DNA of 64,000 bases from Micromonospora yangpuensis (GCF_900091615.1 NZ_FMIA01000002.1:4836001-4900000), one strand, 5' to 3'; shown: positions 8,041 through 17,289, numbered from the stretch's first letter. The notes: generated from the sequence alone by a model not told the origin. A program made the numbers and translations.

Positions 8041-9124
8041 CCGAGGTGGCGTGGCTGGCGCCGTAGCCGTCGGCGCGGGCGACGATCCGGCCCGCCTCGA
8101 TCCGGACGGCGGATTCGGTGGCGTCGCTGACCGCCGGCACGCCGGCCGCCGCCGCCACCGCCCCGGAGGTGTCGCAGACCACGCGTACCCGGGGCCAGGC
8201 GTCCGGCGGCACCGCGCGGCGCAGGCAGGTGCGCAGCTCGACCAGGGTGAGCCGGGCCAACGGCAGCAGTTCCCGGGGCTCGCCGGTGACCAGGACGGCG
8301 GTGACGACGGTGTTCGGCGGGGCGGACCGGATCGCCTCCTCGACGGCGCCGATCCGGTGCAGCCCGAGGATGGTGACCACGCCGTCGTGGGCCAGCCGGG
8401 CCGGGGCGTCGCGCAACACGTCGGCGGCGTCCGGCGGCTGCCAGGGCTCGTCGACCGGCCGGGCCTTGGGCACGTACGGCAGGTGGGGCGGCGCCCACCG
8501 GTCACCGAGGTCGAGTCCGGCCAGGTGCCGGCAGACCTGCGGCACGTCGAAGGGGTCGCCGAACCCGGGTGCGGCGGCGGCGAGCTGACTCGCGCCGTGC
8601 AGCGTGGTGAGCGCGGCTTCGGCGAGGCGTACCAGGCGTAGTGGTTCCGGGCGGTCGCGGCCGAGCGGCCCCGGGCGGTGGGCGAGCGCCTCCAGACCGA
8701 GGCCGAGCAGGATCGCGGAGAGCTTCGTCAGTTCCGCGTACGGCCGGCGGGTGGCCTCGTCGGCGAGGATCTCGGGCATCAGGTCCCGGCCGAGCCGGAC
8801 GGCGGCGCGGTGTTCCTCGACGGCCAGCGGCAGCCGGGTCAGCCAGGCCTGGGCGAACTCGGCGAGCGCCTCGGCGACCGTGCCGGCCGACGCCGGCTGG
8901 GTCGGCTCGGGCACCTGCTCGGCCTCGGCGGCGAGCACCGCGAAGTAGAGGGCCCGTTTGCCGGGGAAGTTCGAGTAGACCGCGCCCCGGGTCAGCTCCG
9001 CCCGGTCGGCGATGTCGTCGATCCGGGCCTCCCGGAAGCCCTGCTCGACGAAGACCTCCCGCGCCGCGGCCAGCACCCGGGCCCGGTTGCGCTGCTGGAG
9101 TTCCGCTCTGGTGAGCCGTGCCAT
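8036..9124 (-). CDS. TetR-family regulator with unusual C-terminal extension
   Basis: 362 aa, much longer than the usual 190-230. ATG at 9124 with GAGGAG five bases upstream. Residues 5-55 form a TetR DNA-binding domain (helix-turn-helix around IDDIADRAELTRGAVYSNF). A ligand-binding helical body follows to about residue 205. Residues 210-362 are extra: VVTILGLHRIGAVEEAI, VVTAVLVTGEPREL, RVRVVCDTSGAVAAAAGVPAV and a GRIVAR-containing end. They alternate strands and helices in a way that recalls a thioredoxin-like fold without CxxC. It is divergent from a P450 gene and probably controls both through the palindrome at 9244-9262. Its stop codon lies inside an intergenic repeat. Confidence 0.85.
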   Translation of the reverse strand: MARLTRAELQQRNRARVLAAAREVFVEQGFREARIDDIADRAELTRGAVYSNFPGKRALYFAVLAAEAEQVPEPTQPASAGTVAEALAEFAQAWLTRLPLAVEEHRAAVRLGRDLMPEILADEATRRPYAELTKLSAILLGLGLEALAHRPGPLGRDRPEPLRLVRLAEAALTTLHGASQLAAAAPGFGDPFDVPQVCRHLAGLDLGDRWAPPHLPYVPKARPVDEPWQPPDAADVLRDAPARLAHDGVVTILGLHRIGAVEEAIRSAPPNTVVTAVLVTGEPRELLPLARLTLVELRTCLRRAVPPDAWPRVRVVCDTSGAVAAAAGVPAVSDATESAVRIEAGRIVARADGYGASHATSV

Positions 9125-9135
9125 CGCTCTCCTCG

Positions 9136-9205
9136 TGCCGGTGCCGCCGAATGTCGGGCCGGTGCCGCCGGGCTTCGGGCCAGTGCCGCCGGCCTTCGGG
9201 CCGTT
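9136..9205. repeat. Three tandem ~21-bp repeats in the TetR-P450 intergenic region
   Basis: Three near copies of gccggtgccgccgggcttcg lie between the TetR start and the palindromes, so any TetR promoter must lie within or beside them. Confidence 0.65.
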
Positions 9206-9218
9206 GGTTGCCCAACCA
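9205..9218. promoter_or_regulatory. Perfect 6-2-6 inverted repeat
   Basis: TGGTTG-CC-CAACCA, a perfect palindrome 26 bases from the larger one. It could be a second regulator site in the divergent promoter region. Confidence 0.4.
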
Positions 9219-9243
9219 TCGTCGCCAAGATATCTTCACCATC

Positions 9244-9262
9244 CAGATGATGGCATCATCTG
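9244..9262. promoter_or_regulatory. Predicted TetR operator (perfect 19-bp palindrome)
   Basis: CAGATGATG-G-CATCATCTG, perfect 9-base arms around a single base. It lies 26 bases before the P450 start and in the only gap between the divergent genes, the standard position for autorepression plus control of the neighbour. The assignment to this TetR protein is inference from position. Confidence 0.75.
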
Positions 9263-9287
9263 ATTTAGCCATGTGAGAGGAGCCGTG

Positions 9288-10472
9288 ATGGTGGACCTTC
9301 CCGAGATCCCACTGACCGACCCGGAGGTGCTGCGGGATCCGTTCACCGCCTACGGGCAGGCCAGGGAGGCCGGCCCGGTGGCCCGGCTGGCAACCCCCGG
9401 CTTCGGCGAGATGTGGGCGGTGACCCGGCACGCCCCGGCCCGCGCCCTGCTCACCGACCCCCGCTTCGCGGTACGCACCGAGAGCTACCTGCGACCGGGC
9501 GTGCCCGAGGAGTACCGGCCCTACCTGCGCACCATGGAGATCGACGGGCCGGAGCACGGCCGGCTGCGCCGCCTGGTCGCCCCGGCGTTCACCGCCCGGC
9601 GCGCCGCCGCGCTGCGACCCCGGATCGCCTCGATCGTGGCGGGCCTGCTCGACGAGGTCATCCGGCGGGCCGAGGGCGGGGTGTCCGACCTGGTGCCGCA
9701 CCTGGCCCGACCGCTGCCGATGGAGGTGATCTGCGAGCTGGTCGGCGTACCCGACGCGGACCGGGCCCCGTGGCGGGCGTTCGGGGTCGCGGTGTCCTCC
9801 GGAGACGGTCAGGGGTTCGTGGCGGCGCTACCGGCGATCATCGACAACGCCCGGTCGCTGGTCGCCCACCGCCGCGACGAGCCCGGCGACGACCTGGTCA
9901 CCGACCTGATCCGGGTACGCGACACCGACGGCGACCGGCTCACCGAGACCGAGCTGGTCAGCCTGGTCTGGCACGTGGTGCTCGCCGGGCAGACACCGAC
10001 GAACCTGGTCACCAACTCGGTGCACGCCCTGCTCACCCACCCCGGGCAGCTCGCCGCGCTGCGGGCCGACCCGGAGCTGATGCCCCGGGCCGTCGAGGAG
10101 CTGACCCGGTGGGCTCCGCCGCAGCTGCTGACCGTGCCCCGCTTCGCCGCCGAGGAGGTCGAGATCGACGGGGTACCGGTGCCGGCGGGCACGGCGGTCA
10201 CCGTCGCGATCGTCGCGGCCAACCGTGACCCACGGGTCTTCGCCGACCCGGACCGGCTCGACCTGGCCCGCGTCCTCGACCGGACCGCCCACCTCGCGTA
10301 CGCCCACGGACCGCACTTCTGCCTCGGCGCGGCGCTGGCCCGGGTGCAGACCGAGGTGGCGCTCGACGCGCTGCTGGGCCGCTTCCCCGACCTGGCTCTG
10401 GCCCCGGCCGACGCCCAACGCGCCCCCGACCCGGGCACCTGGCGGCTGAACACCCTCCCCGTCACCCTCTGA
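9288..10472 (+). CDS. Cytochrome P450 with atypical I-helix
   Basis: 394 aa. ATG at 9288 with GAGAGGAG at 9275-9282; a GTG three codons later is an alternative. Class-I bacterial P450 features: the K-helix ExxR (E271, R274) and the heme loop AHGPHFCLGAALA with Cys345. The I-helix oxygen-activation motif is AGQTPT (233-238) instead of AGx(D/E)T(T/S), so both the acid and the conserved Thr are replaced. Such changes occur in P450s that use a substrate hydroxyl, peroxide or unusual chemistry. No ferredoxin or ferredoxin reductase is adjacent. It is regulated by the divergent TetR gene, probably induced by a ligand or substrate. The substrate is unknown. Confidence 0.92.
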   Translation: MVDLPEIPLTDPEVLRDPFTAYGQAREAGPVARLATPGFGEMWAVTRHAPARALLTDPRFAVRTESYLRPGVPEEYRPYLRTMEIDGPEHGRLRRLVAPAFTARRAAALRPRIASIVAGLLDEVIRRAEGGVSDLVPHLARPLPMEVICELVGVPDADRAPWRAFGVAVSSGDGQGFVAALPAIIDNARSLVAHRRDEPGDDLVTDLIRVRDTDGDRLTETELVSLVWHVVLAGQTPTNLVTNSVHALLTHPGQLAALRADPELMPRAVEELTRWAPPQLLTVPRFAAEEVEIDGVPVPAGTAVTVAIVAANRDPRVFADPDRLDLARVLDRTAHLAYAHGPHFCLGAALARVQTEVALDALLGRFPDLALAPADAQRAPDPGTWRLNTLPVTL

Positions 10473-10474
10473 CC

Positions 10475-10534
10475 CCGGTAAGGAAGGGCCCCCTGTTATC
10501 GCTTTCTGATGTACAGGGGACCCTTCCTTACCGG
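10475..10534. repeat. Intergenic repeat element, copy 2, forming a bidirectional terminator
   Basis: Arms 10475-10496 and 10513-10534 are reverse complements with one mismatch, around a 16-base loop. It contains GTAAGGAAGGGCCCCCTGTT and lies between the convergent P450 and GH74 genes, where it can terminate transcription from both sides. Confidence 0.88.
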
Positions 10535-10542
10535 GGCGGGCC

Positions 10543-13323
10543 TCAGCGACGGGAGGTGCAGGTGGGGGTGGGTACGCCGTTGGTGCCGGTCCAGCTGGCC
10601 AGGAACCCGAAGGTCGTGCTGGCACCGGGGGCGAGTACGCCGTTGTAGCTCGCGTTGGTCACGGTGACCCCGGCACCGTCCTGGACGACCGTGCCGCCCC
10701 AGCTCTGGTTGACCCGTTGGCCGTTGGCGAACGTCCAGGTCACCGTCCAGCCGATGATGCCGGTGTCGTCGTAGTTGCGGACGGTCACCTCACCCTGGAA
10801 GCCGCCGGACCAGGATCCGGTCACCGTGTAGGTGGCCCGACAGCCGGTGATCGGCCCCGGCGTGGTGGGCAACGGCGGGGTCGTCGGCGGGGTGGTGGGT
10901 GGGGTCGTGGGCGGCGTCGTCGGGGGCGTCGTCGGCGGCGTGGTCGGCGGGGTGGTCGGGGGCGTCGTCGGGGGCGTGGTGGGCGGGGTCGTCGGGGGCG
11001 TCGTGGGCGGGGTGGTGGGGCCGCCCTGCCGGTCGGCGACCAGGATGCCCCGGCCGTTGGTGCCCAGGTAGACCCGGCCGAAGACCCGTGGGTCACCGGT
11101 CAGCGCCTCGCCCGCGTTGCCGTACTGGTGCTGGTCGTCGTTGATCCGTACCCAGCTCGCGCCGGTGTCGTCCGAGCGGTACAGGCCGGGTTGGCCGTCG
11201 ACGGTGCCGAAGAGGAACAGCGCCGGGTACGACCGCCCCGGTGCCGCCTTGCCGAAGCCCACGTTGTCCGCCTGCGTGACGCCACCCAGCCTGGTGAAGC
11301 TGGCCCCGGAGTCGGTGGACCGCCACAGCCCACCCGCACCGGCCAGCCACAGGTGGCCCTGCTGACCGGGTACCGCCTTGAACTTGACGCCCTCGGTGGG
11401 CAGTCCGGTGGCCGCCGAGGCGGTGAAGCTGACCCCGCCGTTGGTGCTGACGTACAGTTTGCCGCCGCTGACGGCGTAGAACCGGTTCGGGTCGACCCGG
11501 TCGGACTCGACTGTCGCGTTGGCCGGTACGCCGGTCGAGGCGGTCCACGAGTTGCCGAAGCCCACCGAGTGGACGACCTGCTGGCCGGGGTCGCCGGGGG
11601 CCCAGACGAACCGGCTGCCGTTGGCCGCCGCGGCGACCGTACCGCCGTTGTTGATCCCACCGGGTTCGGTGCCCTGGAACCAGTTGGCCCCGCCGTCGGT
11701 GGAGAACGCCACGTGGCTGTCGTTGGGGCGGTCGGCGTCGGTGAAGTTGCCGGCCCGGACCATCACCGCCGGGTTGGCCTCGGCGTAGTCCAGGCTGGTG
11801 CTGCTGGTGAAGACCGGCTGGGTGAACATCTTGGCCGGCACCGCGTCGAGGTTGTCGTGGCGGAAGCCACCGATGTCACCGAGCGCGCTGACCAGCGGCG
11901 GCCCGGACGGCGGGCTGACCAGGTCGAGCACCGCGGTCTCCTCCAGCCCCTTGACCATCGGTGTGATGGTGAGCTGGCCGCCGGTGTCCCATTTGGTGAG
12001 GTCGGTGCTGCCGTAGATGGTCGCGCCGGTGCCGTACAGGAACCGGTCGGGGTTGTGCGGGTCGATCTCCACCGACTCGTTCATCCAGCCGAGTTTCGGC
12101 GTCTCCTCCGGCGGCTGCGGGTTGGCCCCGAAGTCCAGCCAGGGCACCGAGCTGATGTCCATCTTGTACTTCTTGACGCGTTCCGGGTAGCTGCCCCAGT
12201 CCCAGATCCGGCTCCAGGTCGCGCCCCCGTCGGTGGTCCGCCAGAAGATCGCATCCGGCCACCAGGAGATCTGGGTGGCCACGATCAGGGTGTTCGGGTT
12301 CTTCCGGTCGATGGTCAGGCCGGAGTAGCCGAAGTACGCGTCGCTGCTGCTGGACGGGATCGGGCTGATCCGGGTCCAGGCGCCGGTGGACCGGGTGAAC
12401 TTCCAGACGTCACCCTTGGCCCCGTCGTACGGGCCGCCGGTGTCGCTGGTGGCCAGGTAGAGGTGCCCGCCGACGTGGTCCACCACCCCCTTGTGGGCCA
12501 GGTAGCCGGTCGGCTGCCCGGGGATCCGCTCCCAACTGCTGCCGCCGTTGGTGCTGCGGTACACCGGGTTCTGCTTGTCGGCGACCCCGACGTAGATGGT
12601 CTGCGTGGCGCTGCCCGCCGTACCGGTGCTCTTGTCGAAGGCCACCCAGGTCAGGCCCTGGTTCTGGCTCTGGTAGCCGGTGCTGTCGGTGGGATCGGCG
12701 ACGTAGTTGCCGACGTTGGGGAAGTTCGCCACCTTCGCCCAGGTCGCCCCGGAGTCGGTGCTGCGCCACAGGCCGTTGCCGCCCTCGGCCGCGAAGTAGA
12801 CGGTGCTGTTGCGGTGGGGGTCGACGGCCAGCCGCTCCCCCATCCCCCGGCCGGGCATGTTCCCGCCTACCTTGAACGGCAGCTCGGTGGCCTGCCAGGT
12901 GGCACCCTTGTCGGCCGAGCGCAGGATCGCCCCGTTGTTCGGGTCCCAGTCGTTGGTGTACATGCCGACGGCGGCGTACACCCGGCTGGTCTGCACCGGG
13001 TCGGTGGCGACGCTGAGCACGCCGTTCCAGCCCCATTTGTCGTAACCCACCCAGTCCAGCAGCGGCCGCCACGACTGGCTGGCCTGCTCCCAGCGGTACA
13101 GGCCGCCGATGTCGGTCCGGGCGTAGATCAGGTCCTTCTCGGTGGGGTTGAAGACGATACCGGGGACGAAGCCGCCGCCGTCGATCCGGACGTTCTTCCA
13201 GGTGTACGGCTCACTGACGGCCGCCACGGCCGGGCCGACGGGTGCGACGGTGAGCTGAACGGCCACCACCGCCGTGGCCAGGGCCAGCACGGATGCCACC
13301 GCGCCGGCGAGACTTCTCCGCAT
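10543..13323 (-). CDS. Secreted GH74 xyloglucanase with CBM2
   Basis: 926 aa. ATG at 13323 with GAGAGGAA six bases upstream. Signal peptide at 1-35 (AVA end). The GH74 double beta-propeller spans about 36-770 and has repeated Asp-box-like turns (STDSGATW, TTDGGATW). The two catalytic aspartates of the family are visible: D71 in ARTDIGGLYRW and D483 in LGDIGGF. A PTTPP repeat linker leads to a C-terminal family-2 carbohydrate-binding module (about 825-926) with the expected Trp residues and terminal Cys pair. It hydrolyses the beta-1,4-glucan backbone of xyloglucan outside the cell, with the module anchoring it to cellulose. A LacI-type operator lies 180 bases upstream. The propeller and module are complete. 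Confidence 0.95.
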   Translation of the reverse strand: MRRSLAGAVASVLALATAVVAVQLTVAPVGPAVAAVSEPYTWKNVRIDGGGFVPGIVFNPTEKDLIYARTDIGGLYRWEQASQSWRPLLDWVGYDKWGWNGVLSVATDPVQTSRVYAAVGMYTNDWDPNNGAILRSADKGATWQATELPFKVGGNMPGRGMGERLAVDPHRNSTVYFAAEGGNGLWRSTDSGATWAKVANFPNVGNYVADPTDSTGYQSQNQGLTWVAFDKSTGTAGSATQTIYVGVADKQNPVYRSTNGGSSWERIPGQPTGYLAHKGVVDHVGGHLYLATSDTGGPYDGAKGDVWKFTRSTGAWTRISPIPSSSSDAYFGYSGLTIDRKNPNTLIVATQISWWPDAIFWRTTDGGATWSRIWDWGSYPERVKKYKMDISSVPWLDFGANPQPPEETPKLGWMNESVEIDPHNPDRFLYGTGATIYGSTDLTKWDTGGQLTITPMVKGLEETAVLDLVSPPSGPPLVSALGDIGGFRHDNLDAVPAKMFTQPVFTSSTSLDYAEANPAVMVRAGNFTDADRPNDSHVAFSTDGGANWFQGTEPGGINNGGTVAAAANGSRFVWAPGDPGQQVVHSVGFGNSWTASTGVPANATVESDRVDPNRFYAVSGGKLYVSTNGGVSFTASAATGLPTEGVKFKAVPGQQGHLWLAGAGGLWRSTDSGASFTRLGGVTQADNVGFGKAAPGRSYPALFLFGTVDGQPGLYRSDDTGASWVRINDDQHQYGNAGEALTGDPRVFGRVYLGTNGRGILVADRQGGPTTPPTTPPTTPPTTPPTTPPTTPPTTPPTTPPTTPPTTPPTTPPTTPPLPTTPGPITGCRATYTVTGSWSGGFQGEVTVRNYDDTGIIGWTVTWTFANGQRVNQSWGGTVVQDGAGVTVTNASYNGVLAPGASTTFGFLASWTGTNGVPTPTCTSRR
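10868..11022. repeat. Minisatellite encoding the PTTPP linker of GH74
   Basis: About 12 units of 12 bases (ggcggggtggtg and variants on the plus strand) encode Pro/Thr repeats joining the catalytic and cellulose-binding domains. Unit number is likely to vary between strains. Confidence 0.8.
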
Positions 13324-13504
13324 CTGCGCTTCCTCTCGGATGCACCCCGGAGGGGGTACGGGGGAACGGGGAGTGACGCCGACGACCGGTGCCCGACCGG
13401 GCCCGGTGACAGCGGCGGTGCGCGGGGGCTGCCCTGGCTCCCCGCTCGGCACGTCGGCTCCCACAGCCGAGAAGTATGCTCACCCTAATCGATGGATGAC
13501 CTGC

Positions 13505-13522
13505 TGTGAAAGCGCTTCGACA
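13505..13522. promoter_or_regulatory. Predicted LacI-family operator for GH74 gene
   Basis: TGTGAAAGCGCTTCGACA has a perfect AAGCGCTT core and matching TGT/ACA ends, as in LacI-type sugar-sensor sites (CebR-like). It lies about 180 bases upstream of the xyloglucanase start. The cognate regulator is not in the window. Confidence 0.6.
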
Positions 13523-13559
13523 ACCGGCGGTCGGCAGCCGCCGTCGATCGCCGACGGGC

Positions 13560-15446
13560 TCACTCCAGGTGGTACACGATGCCGTCGGAGCGCTGCTCGA
13601 CCCGGACACCCGGCCCACTCACCGGTCGACCCGGCACGTCCTGCCAGACGGTGCCCGGCACGTAGGAGGTCAGCACCACCACCGTGCGGATCCCGGCGGC
13701 CCGCAGCTCGGCCACCGCCTGCGGATCCGGGAAGGCGGTGCTGACCGCCCGTAACCGGTCCTGGCTGGGCGGCACGAACGACGCCCCGCCGTTGACCAGG
13801 TCGGGGAACCCGTCGGTGGACCAGAGCATGACGTGGTACTCCCGGGTCCCCTCGCTGGGCAGCACCAGCACCGGCCCGGTCAGCCCGCGCAGCGCCGCCG
13901 GCTGCGGCGGGACCTCCGCGTGCGGGGTGCGGTTCACCCCTTCGAGCAGGACCAACAGCAGCGGTACGACCAGCACCAGCCGCGCCGGCCGCTGCCACCA
14001 CCGGACCGGTCGCGCATCCTCCTGGCGTACGGTCAGCGCGCCGGCGGCCAGCACCCCGAGCAGCAGCGTGGTCCAGAGCACCAGCCGGCCCGGCGTGCGC
14101 AGCGCGTCCCAGCCGGGCAGGTGTTCCATCAGCGTCACGTAGCCGGGTCGGCCGTCTCCGAACAGGGTGCTGCCCGCCGCCAGCGCCACGCTGACCAGCA
14201 CGGCGGCGGCCAGCGCCACCCGGTGCCGGATCCGCCAGGCGGACAGGAACAGCCCGGCGGCGGCCAACCCGACCAGCACCACCCCCGGCAGCAGGGTCAT
14301 CTCGACGGCGAAACCCAGCCCCTCGCGGGCCGCCGCGTGCCGCTCGCCCCACAACCAGGACTCCGGCGGAGCGACGAGGAACCCGCGCAACGGCGGGGAG
14401 AACATCGCGATCTGTTCGACCGTACGCCGCCCCGAGGGGTGCCGCGCCACCACCTCGAAGTACGGCGCGGCCAGCAGCAGGGTCACCGCGGCGAAGGTGA
14501 GCCCACCGGCCAGGTCGGCCACCAGCAGTTGGCGCGGGAACACCGGCCAGACACCGCGCCGCCACCGGCTGATCCCGTATCCGGCCAGCGTGCCGAGGCA
14601 GAGCAACGCCAGCACGTACACGAAGGGCAGGCCGATGCCGAAGCCGATGCTCACCTGCCAGGCGGCGGTCAGCCAGCCGGCCACCGCCCAGCCCGGCCGG
14701 GCCCGCTCGGGCCGGTACCCGTCGCGCAGTGACCAGCCGTGCCCCCGGGCCAGCATGGCCAGGGCCAACGCGATCCCGCCCATGCTCAGCACGTGCAGGT
14801 GCCCGGCCTGGGCGAGCTTCCACGGGGCGTACCCGAACGCCGCCCCGGCCACCGCCGCCCCGGCGCGCCCGGCCCCCAACTGCCGACACAACACGTACGC
14901 CCCGAAGAACGCCAACGCGTGGACCAGCACGTAGAGCAGGTTGTAGCGGACGACCGCCGCCTCCGGGCCGGCACCGAACATGCCGAACGGGGCGTACCCG
15001 AGCAGGGTGTCGGAGTAGGCGTAGGTGTAGCGCTCCGGGAAGAACGTGTTGGAGTGCCACAGGTTCCACGGCTCGGTGAGCAGGGCGTGCCCGCCCCAGG
15101 CGACCTGCCAGGCCTGCAGGGTCGGGTCCCCGGTGTCCTGCGGGATCGTCGAGGCCGGATGACGCAGGGTCGGCCAGGTCATCAGCACCGCCAGCGCCAC
15201 CGCCCCGAGCGCGGCCAGGCTCCACTCGTGCCGGAGCAGGCGTACCGCCCGCGGCGCGGCACCCCGCCACCGGCTCCTGGCGACCCGCGGCCCCGCCGGG
15301 GGCCGTTCGCCGCCAAGGTCTCCGTCGGCCGATCCGCCGGCAAGGCCCTCGTCGGCCCGCTCGCCACCCAGGTCTTCGCCGGCCGGTTCGCCGGCAAGGC
15401 CCTTGTCGGCCGGTTCGCCCGCCATGGTCTCCCGCTGAGCACCCAT
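13560..15446 (-). CDS. Polytopic membrane protein, GT-C glycosyltransferase-like
   Basis: About 628 aa from ATG 15446; an in-frame ATG at 15422 and longer frames are possible, so the start is uncertain. The first 60 residues are a low-complexity repeat (GEPADKGLA, GERADEGLA and similar). Ten or more hydrophobic segments follow, beginning near LAALGAVALAVLMTWPTL. An early loop has GDPTLQAWQVAW, WNLWHSN and FFPERYTYAYSDTLLGYAP, a pattern typical of GT-C and YfhO-like membrane proteins that handle lipid-linked sugars. A soluble C-terminal domain ends the protein. It is probably an envelope glycan enzyme, but the exact reaction cannot be assigned. It lies in tandem with the LuxR gene (166-base gap). 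Confidence 0.7.
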   Translation of the reverse strand: MGAQRETMAGEPADKGLAGEPAGEDLGGERADEGLAGGSADGDLGGERPPAGPRVARSRWRGAAPRAVRLLRHEWSLAALGAVALAVLMTWPTLRHPASTIPQDTGDPTLQAWQVAWGGHALLTEPWNLWHSNTFFPERYTYAYSDTLLGYAPFGMFGAGPEAAVVRYNLLYVLVHALAFFGAYVLCRQLGAGRAGAAVAGAAFGYAPWKLAQAGHLHVLSMGGIALALAMLARGHGWSLRDGYRPERARPGWAVAGWLTAAWQVSIGFGIGLPFVYVLALLCLGTLAGYGISRWRRGVWPVFPRQLLVADLAGGLTFAAVTLLLAAPYFEVVARHPSGRRTVEQIAMFSPPLRGFLVAPPESWLWGERHAAAREGLGFAVEMTLLPGVVLVGLAAAGLFLSAWRIRHRVALAAAVLVSVALAAGSTLFGDGRPGYVTLMEHLPGWDALRTPGRLVLWTTLLLGVLAAGALTVRQEDARPVRWWQRPARLVLVVPLLLVLLEGVNRTPHAEVPPQPAALRGLTGPVLVLPSEGTREYHVMLWSTDGFPDLVNGGASFVPPSQDRLRAVSTAFPDPQAVAELRAAGIRTVVVLTSYVPGTVWQDVPGRPVSGPGVRVEQRSDGIVYHLE

Positions 15447-15612
15447 CGTCCACCTCGTCACCGGCTGTCGTCGTCCGGTCGCGGGGACATGATCGCGCAT
15501 CGCCGACACGGCTGTCACGCCCTTCCCAGCCGCACCGGACGCGCCGGTCCGGGCACTCCGCACCGCACCAAGCCATCGATGCAGGTCACAGCATGCGACG
15601 GCGTGCCCGGCC

Positions 15613-17289
15613 TCAGATCAGCCGAAGTTCGCGGGCGCGGCGGACCGCTTCCCGGCGGCGGGTGGCGTCGAGCTTGCGGTAGATGTTGCGGACGTGGGTC
15701 TTGACCGTGTTGACCGACACGGACAATTCACCGGCGATCTCCACGTTGGACAGGATGCTCTGCAGGTACCGCAGGATGGTCAACTCCCGCTCGGTCAGCG
15801 CCTCGACCAGCCCGGCGGCCGGCTCGGCCGCGTTGGTCGAGGCAGCCGGGTTGGCCGAGGCAGCCGGGTTGGCCGAGGCAGCCGCGTTGGCCGAGGCGGC
15901 TGGCACCGACCCGGTGACCGGCTCGACCCGCACCGTGCCGGCCAGCGGTTCGTGCCGGAGGGCCTCGGCGGGCCACCCGTGGCCGGCGTACCAGTCGGCG
16001 GCCCGCCGGTGCAGGTCGCGAACCTCCTCCTCGGGCAGTCGGTCCACCTCGGTACGGAGCAGGTCGGTCAGCAGCGGATGGCAGCGGTACCAGGGTGGAT
16101 CGCTGTCGTCCTGGTGCAGGACGCCACCGTCGCGGGCCAGCGTGGCCAGCAGCTGTTCGGCGTCGGTCCGGCCGGTGAGCGCGGCGGCGAGGTCGGCGCG
16201 GACGGCCGTGGTGACCGCACACCGGCGCAGCAGGTCGAGTTCACCGGGGCCGAGACCGTCGAGCACCTCGGCGCGCAGGTACCCGGCCACGTCCGGGTGG
16301 TCACCGCCGAAGCGGGTGACCCAGTGGCCCGGGTCGGGGTGGCCGCGTACCGCCCGGGCCGCGAACCGCAGACCCGCCGCCCAACCCCCGGTACGTTCGC
16401 GCAACCTGCATACCATCTCCGCCGACAGGCGGACACCGTGTGCGACGAGCAGGTCGGCGGCCTCGTCGTCGGTGAAGGCAAGCTGGGCGGGGCCGATCTC
16501 GTTGAGCTCACCGGTCAGCCGCAGCCGGTGCAGGGCCGGGAACAGCCCGGTACGCGCGCCGACGACCAGGCGCAGCCGACCCTCGGCATGCCGCAACAGG
16601 AACTCCAACCCGGCGAACACCGCCGGTTCGGTGACCCGGTGCAGATCGTCCAGGACCAGCACCGTCGGTCGGTCGGCGGCGGCAAGCATCCCGGCCAGGG
16701 CTTCGAGCCGCGCGGGGCCGGGCAGACCGACCAGCGCACCGCGACCCGCCACCCCACCGACACCGTCCGACCCACCGTCGGTACCGGTCGCCCCGGTCAA
16801 CGCGCCGATGAGGTACGCCCAGAACCGCTCACCGGTGTCGCCGACCTCCACCGACAACCAGCCGACACCAGCCGGACCAGCCAGGCCAACGGGGCCAGCA
16901 AGGTCAACGGGACCAGCCGGATCAGCCAGACCAGCGGGGTCAACGGGACCAGCGGGGCCAGCGGGGCCCACGGGGCCAACGGAACCGACGGGGCCAACGG
17001 AACCGACGGGGCCAACGGAACCGACGGGGCCAACGGAACCGACGGGGCCGACAGGGCCAGCCGGAACCGCGCCGGTGCGGGCCCAGGAGGCGAGCAGGGT
17101 GGTCTTGCCCCAGCCCGCCGGGGCCGAGACCAGGGTGACCGGTGCGCCGTCGGCGTCCAGCCGCCTCAACAGGCGCGTGCGGGCGAGCACCGGTCCGCGC
17201 GGCACGGGCGGGGTCAGCCGGGAGGCCAGCAGTGGTATCGACAGAGCACCGTGCTGGTCCGGCGGGGCACTGTGCTGGTCCGACGGCAT
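15613..17289 (-). CDS. LAL-type LuxR regulator, truncated, with collagen-like insert
   Basis: 558 aa versus roughly 850-950 for MalT-like LAL proteins. ATG at 17289 with GGAGGG four bases upstream. Walker A is APAGWGKTT (56-64). Residues 76-141 are a [11 protein letters not shown]-type repeat inserted directly after the P-loop helix, before [10 protein letters not shown]. Walker B is VLVLDDLH. The winged-helix part follows. The tetratricopeptide sensor region is missing: a short Ala/Ser/Asn/Pro repeat (ASANPA) leads straight to the C-terminal LuxR HTH ([13 protein letters not shown] ... [16 protein letters not shown]). It probably still binds DNA and ATP, but its signal input must differ from that of MalT. 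It diverges from the genes at 17476-19130, which it may control. Confidence 0.85.
   Translation of the reverse strand: MPSDQHSAPPDQHGALSIPLLASRLTPPVPRGPVLARTRLLRRLDADGAPVTLVSAPAGWGKTTLLASWARTGAVPAGPVGPVGSVGPVGSVGPVGSVGPVGSVGPVGPAGPAGPVDPAGLADPAGPVDLAGPVGLAGPAGVGWLSVEVGDTGERFWAYLIGALTGATGTDGGSDGVGGVAGRGALVGLPGPARLEALAGMLAAADRPTVLVLDDLHRVTEPAVFAGLEFLLRHAEGRLRLVVGARTGLFPALHRLRLTGELNEIGPAQLAFTDDEAADLLVAHGVRLSAEMVCRLRERTGGWAAGLRFAARAVRGHPDPGHWVTRFGGDHPDVAGYLRAEVLDGLGPGELDLLRRCAVTTAVRADLAAALTGRTDAEQLLATLARDGGVLHQDDSDPPWYRCHPLLTDLLRTEVDRLPEEEVRDLHRRAADWYAGHGWPAEALRHEPLAGTVRVEPVTGSVPAASANAAASANPAASANPAASTNAAEPAAGLVEALTERELTILRYLQSILSNVEIAGELSVSVNTVKTHVRNIYRKLDATRRREAVRRARELRLI
16865..17058. repeat. 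18-bp minisatellite inside the LuxR gene
   Basis: Units close to ggggccaacggaaccgac, followed by degenerate 9-base units, encode the Gly-Pro-Val-rich insert after the Walker A motif. The array keeps frame throughout. Confidence 0.85.

Noticed and set aside
10717..13488. A 900-codon open frame on the plus strand opposite the GH74 gene
   Set aside because: The GH74 protein on the minus strand is complete with signal peptide, both catalytic Asp residues and CBM2. The opposite frame is open only because of GC bias and encodes Val/Gly/Arg-rich non-protein sequence.
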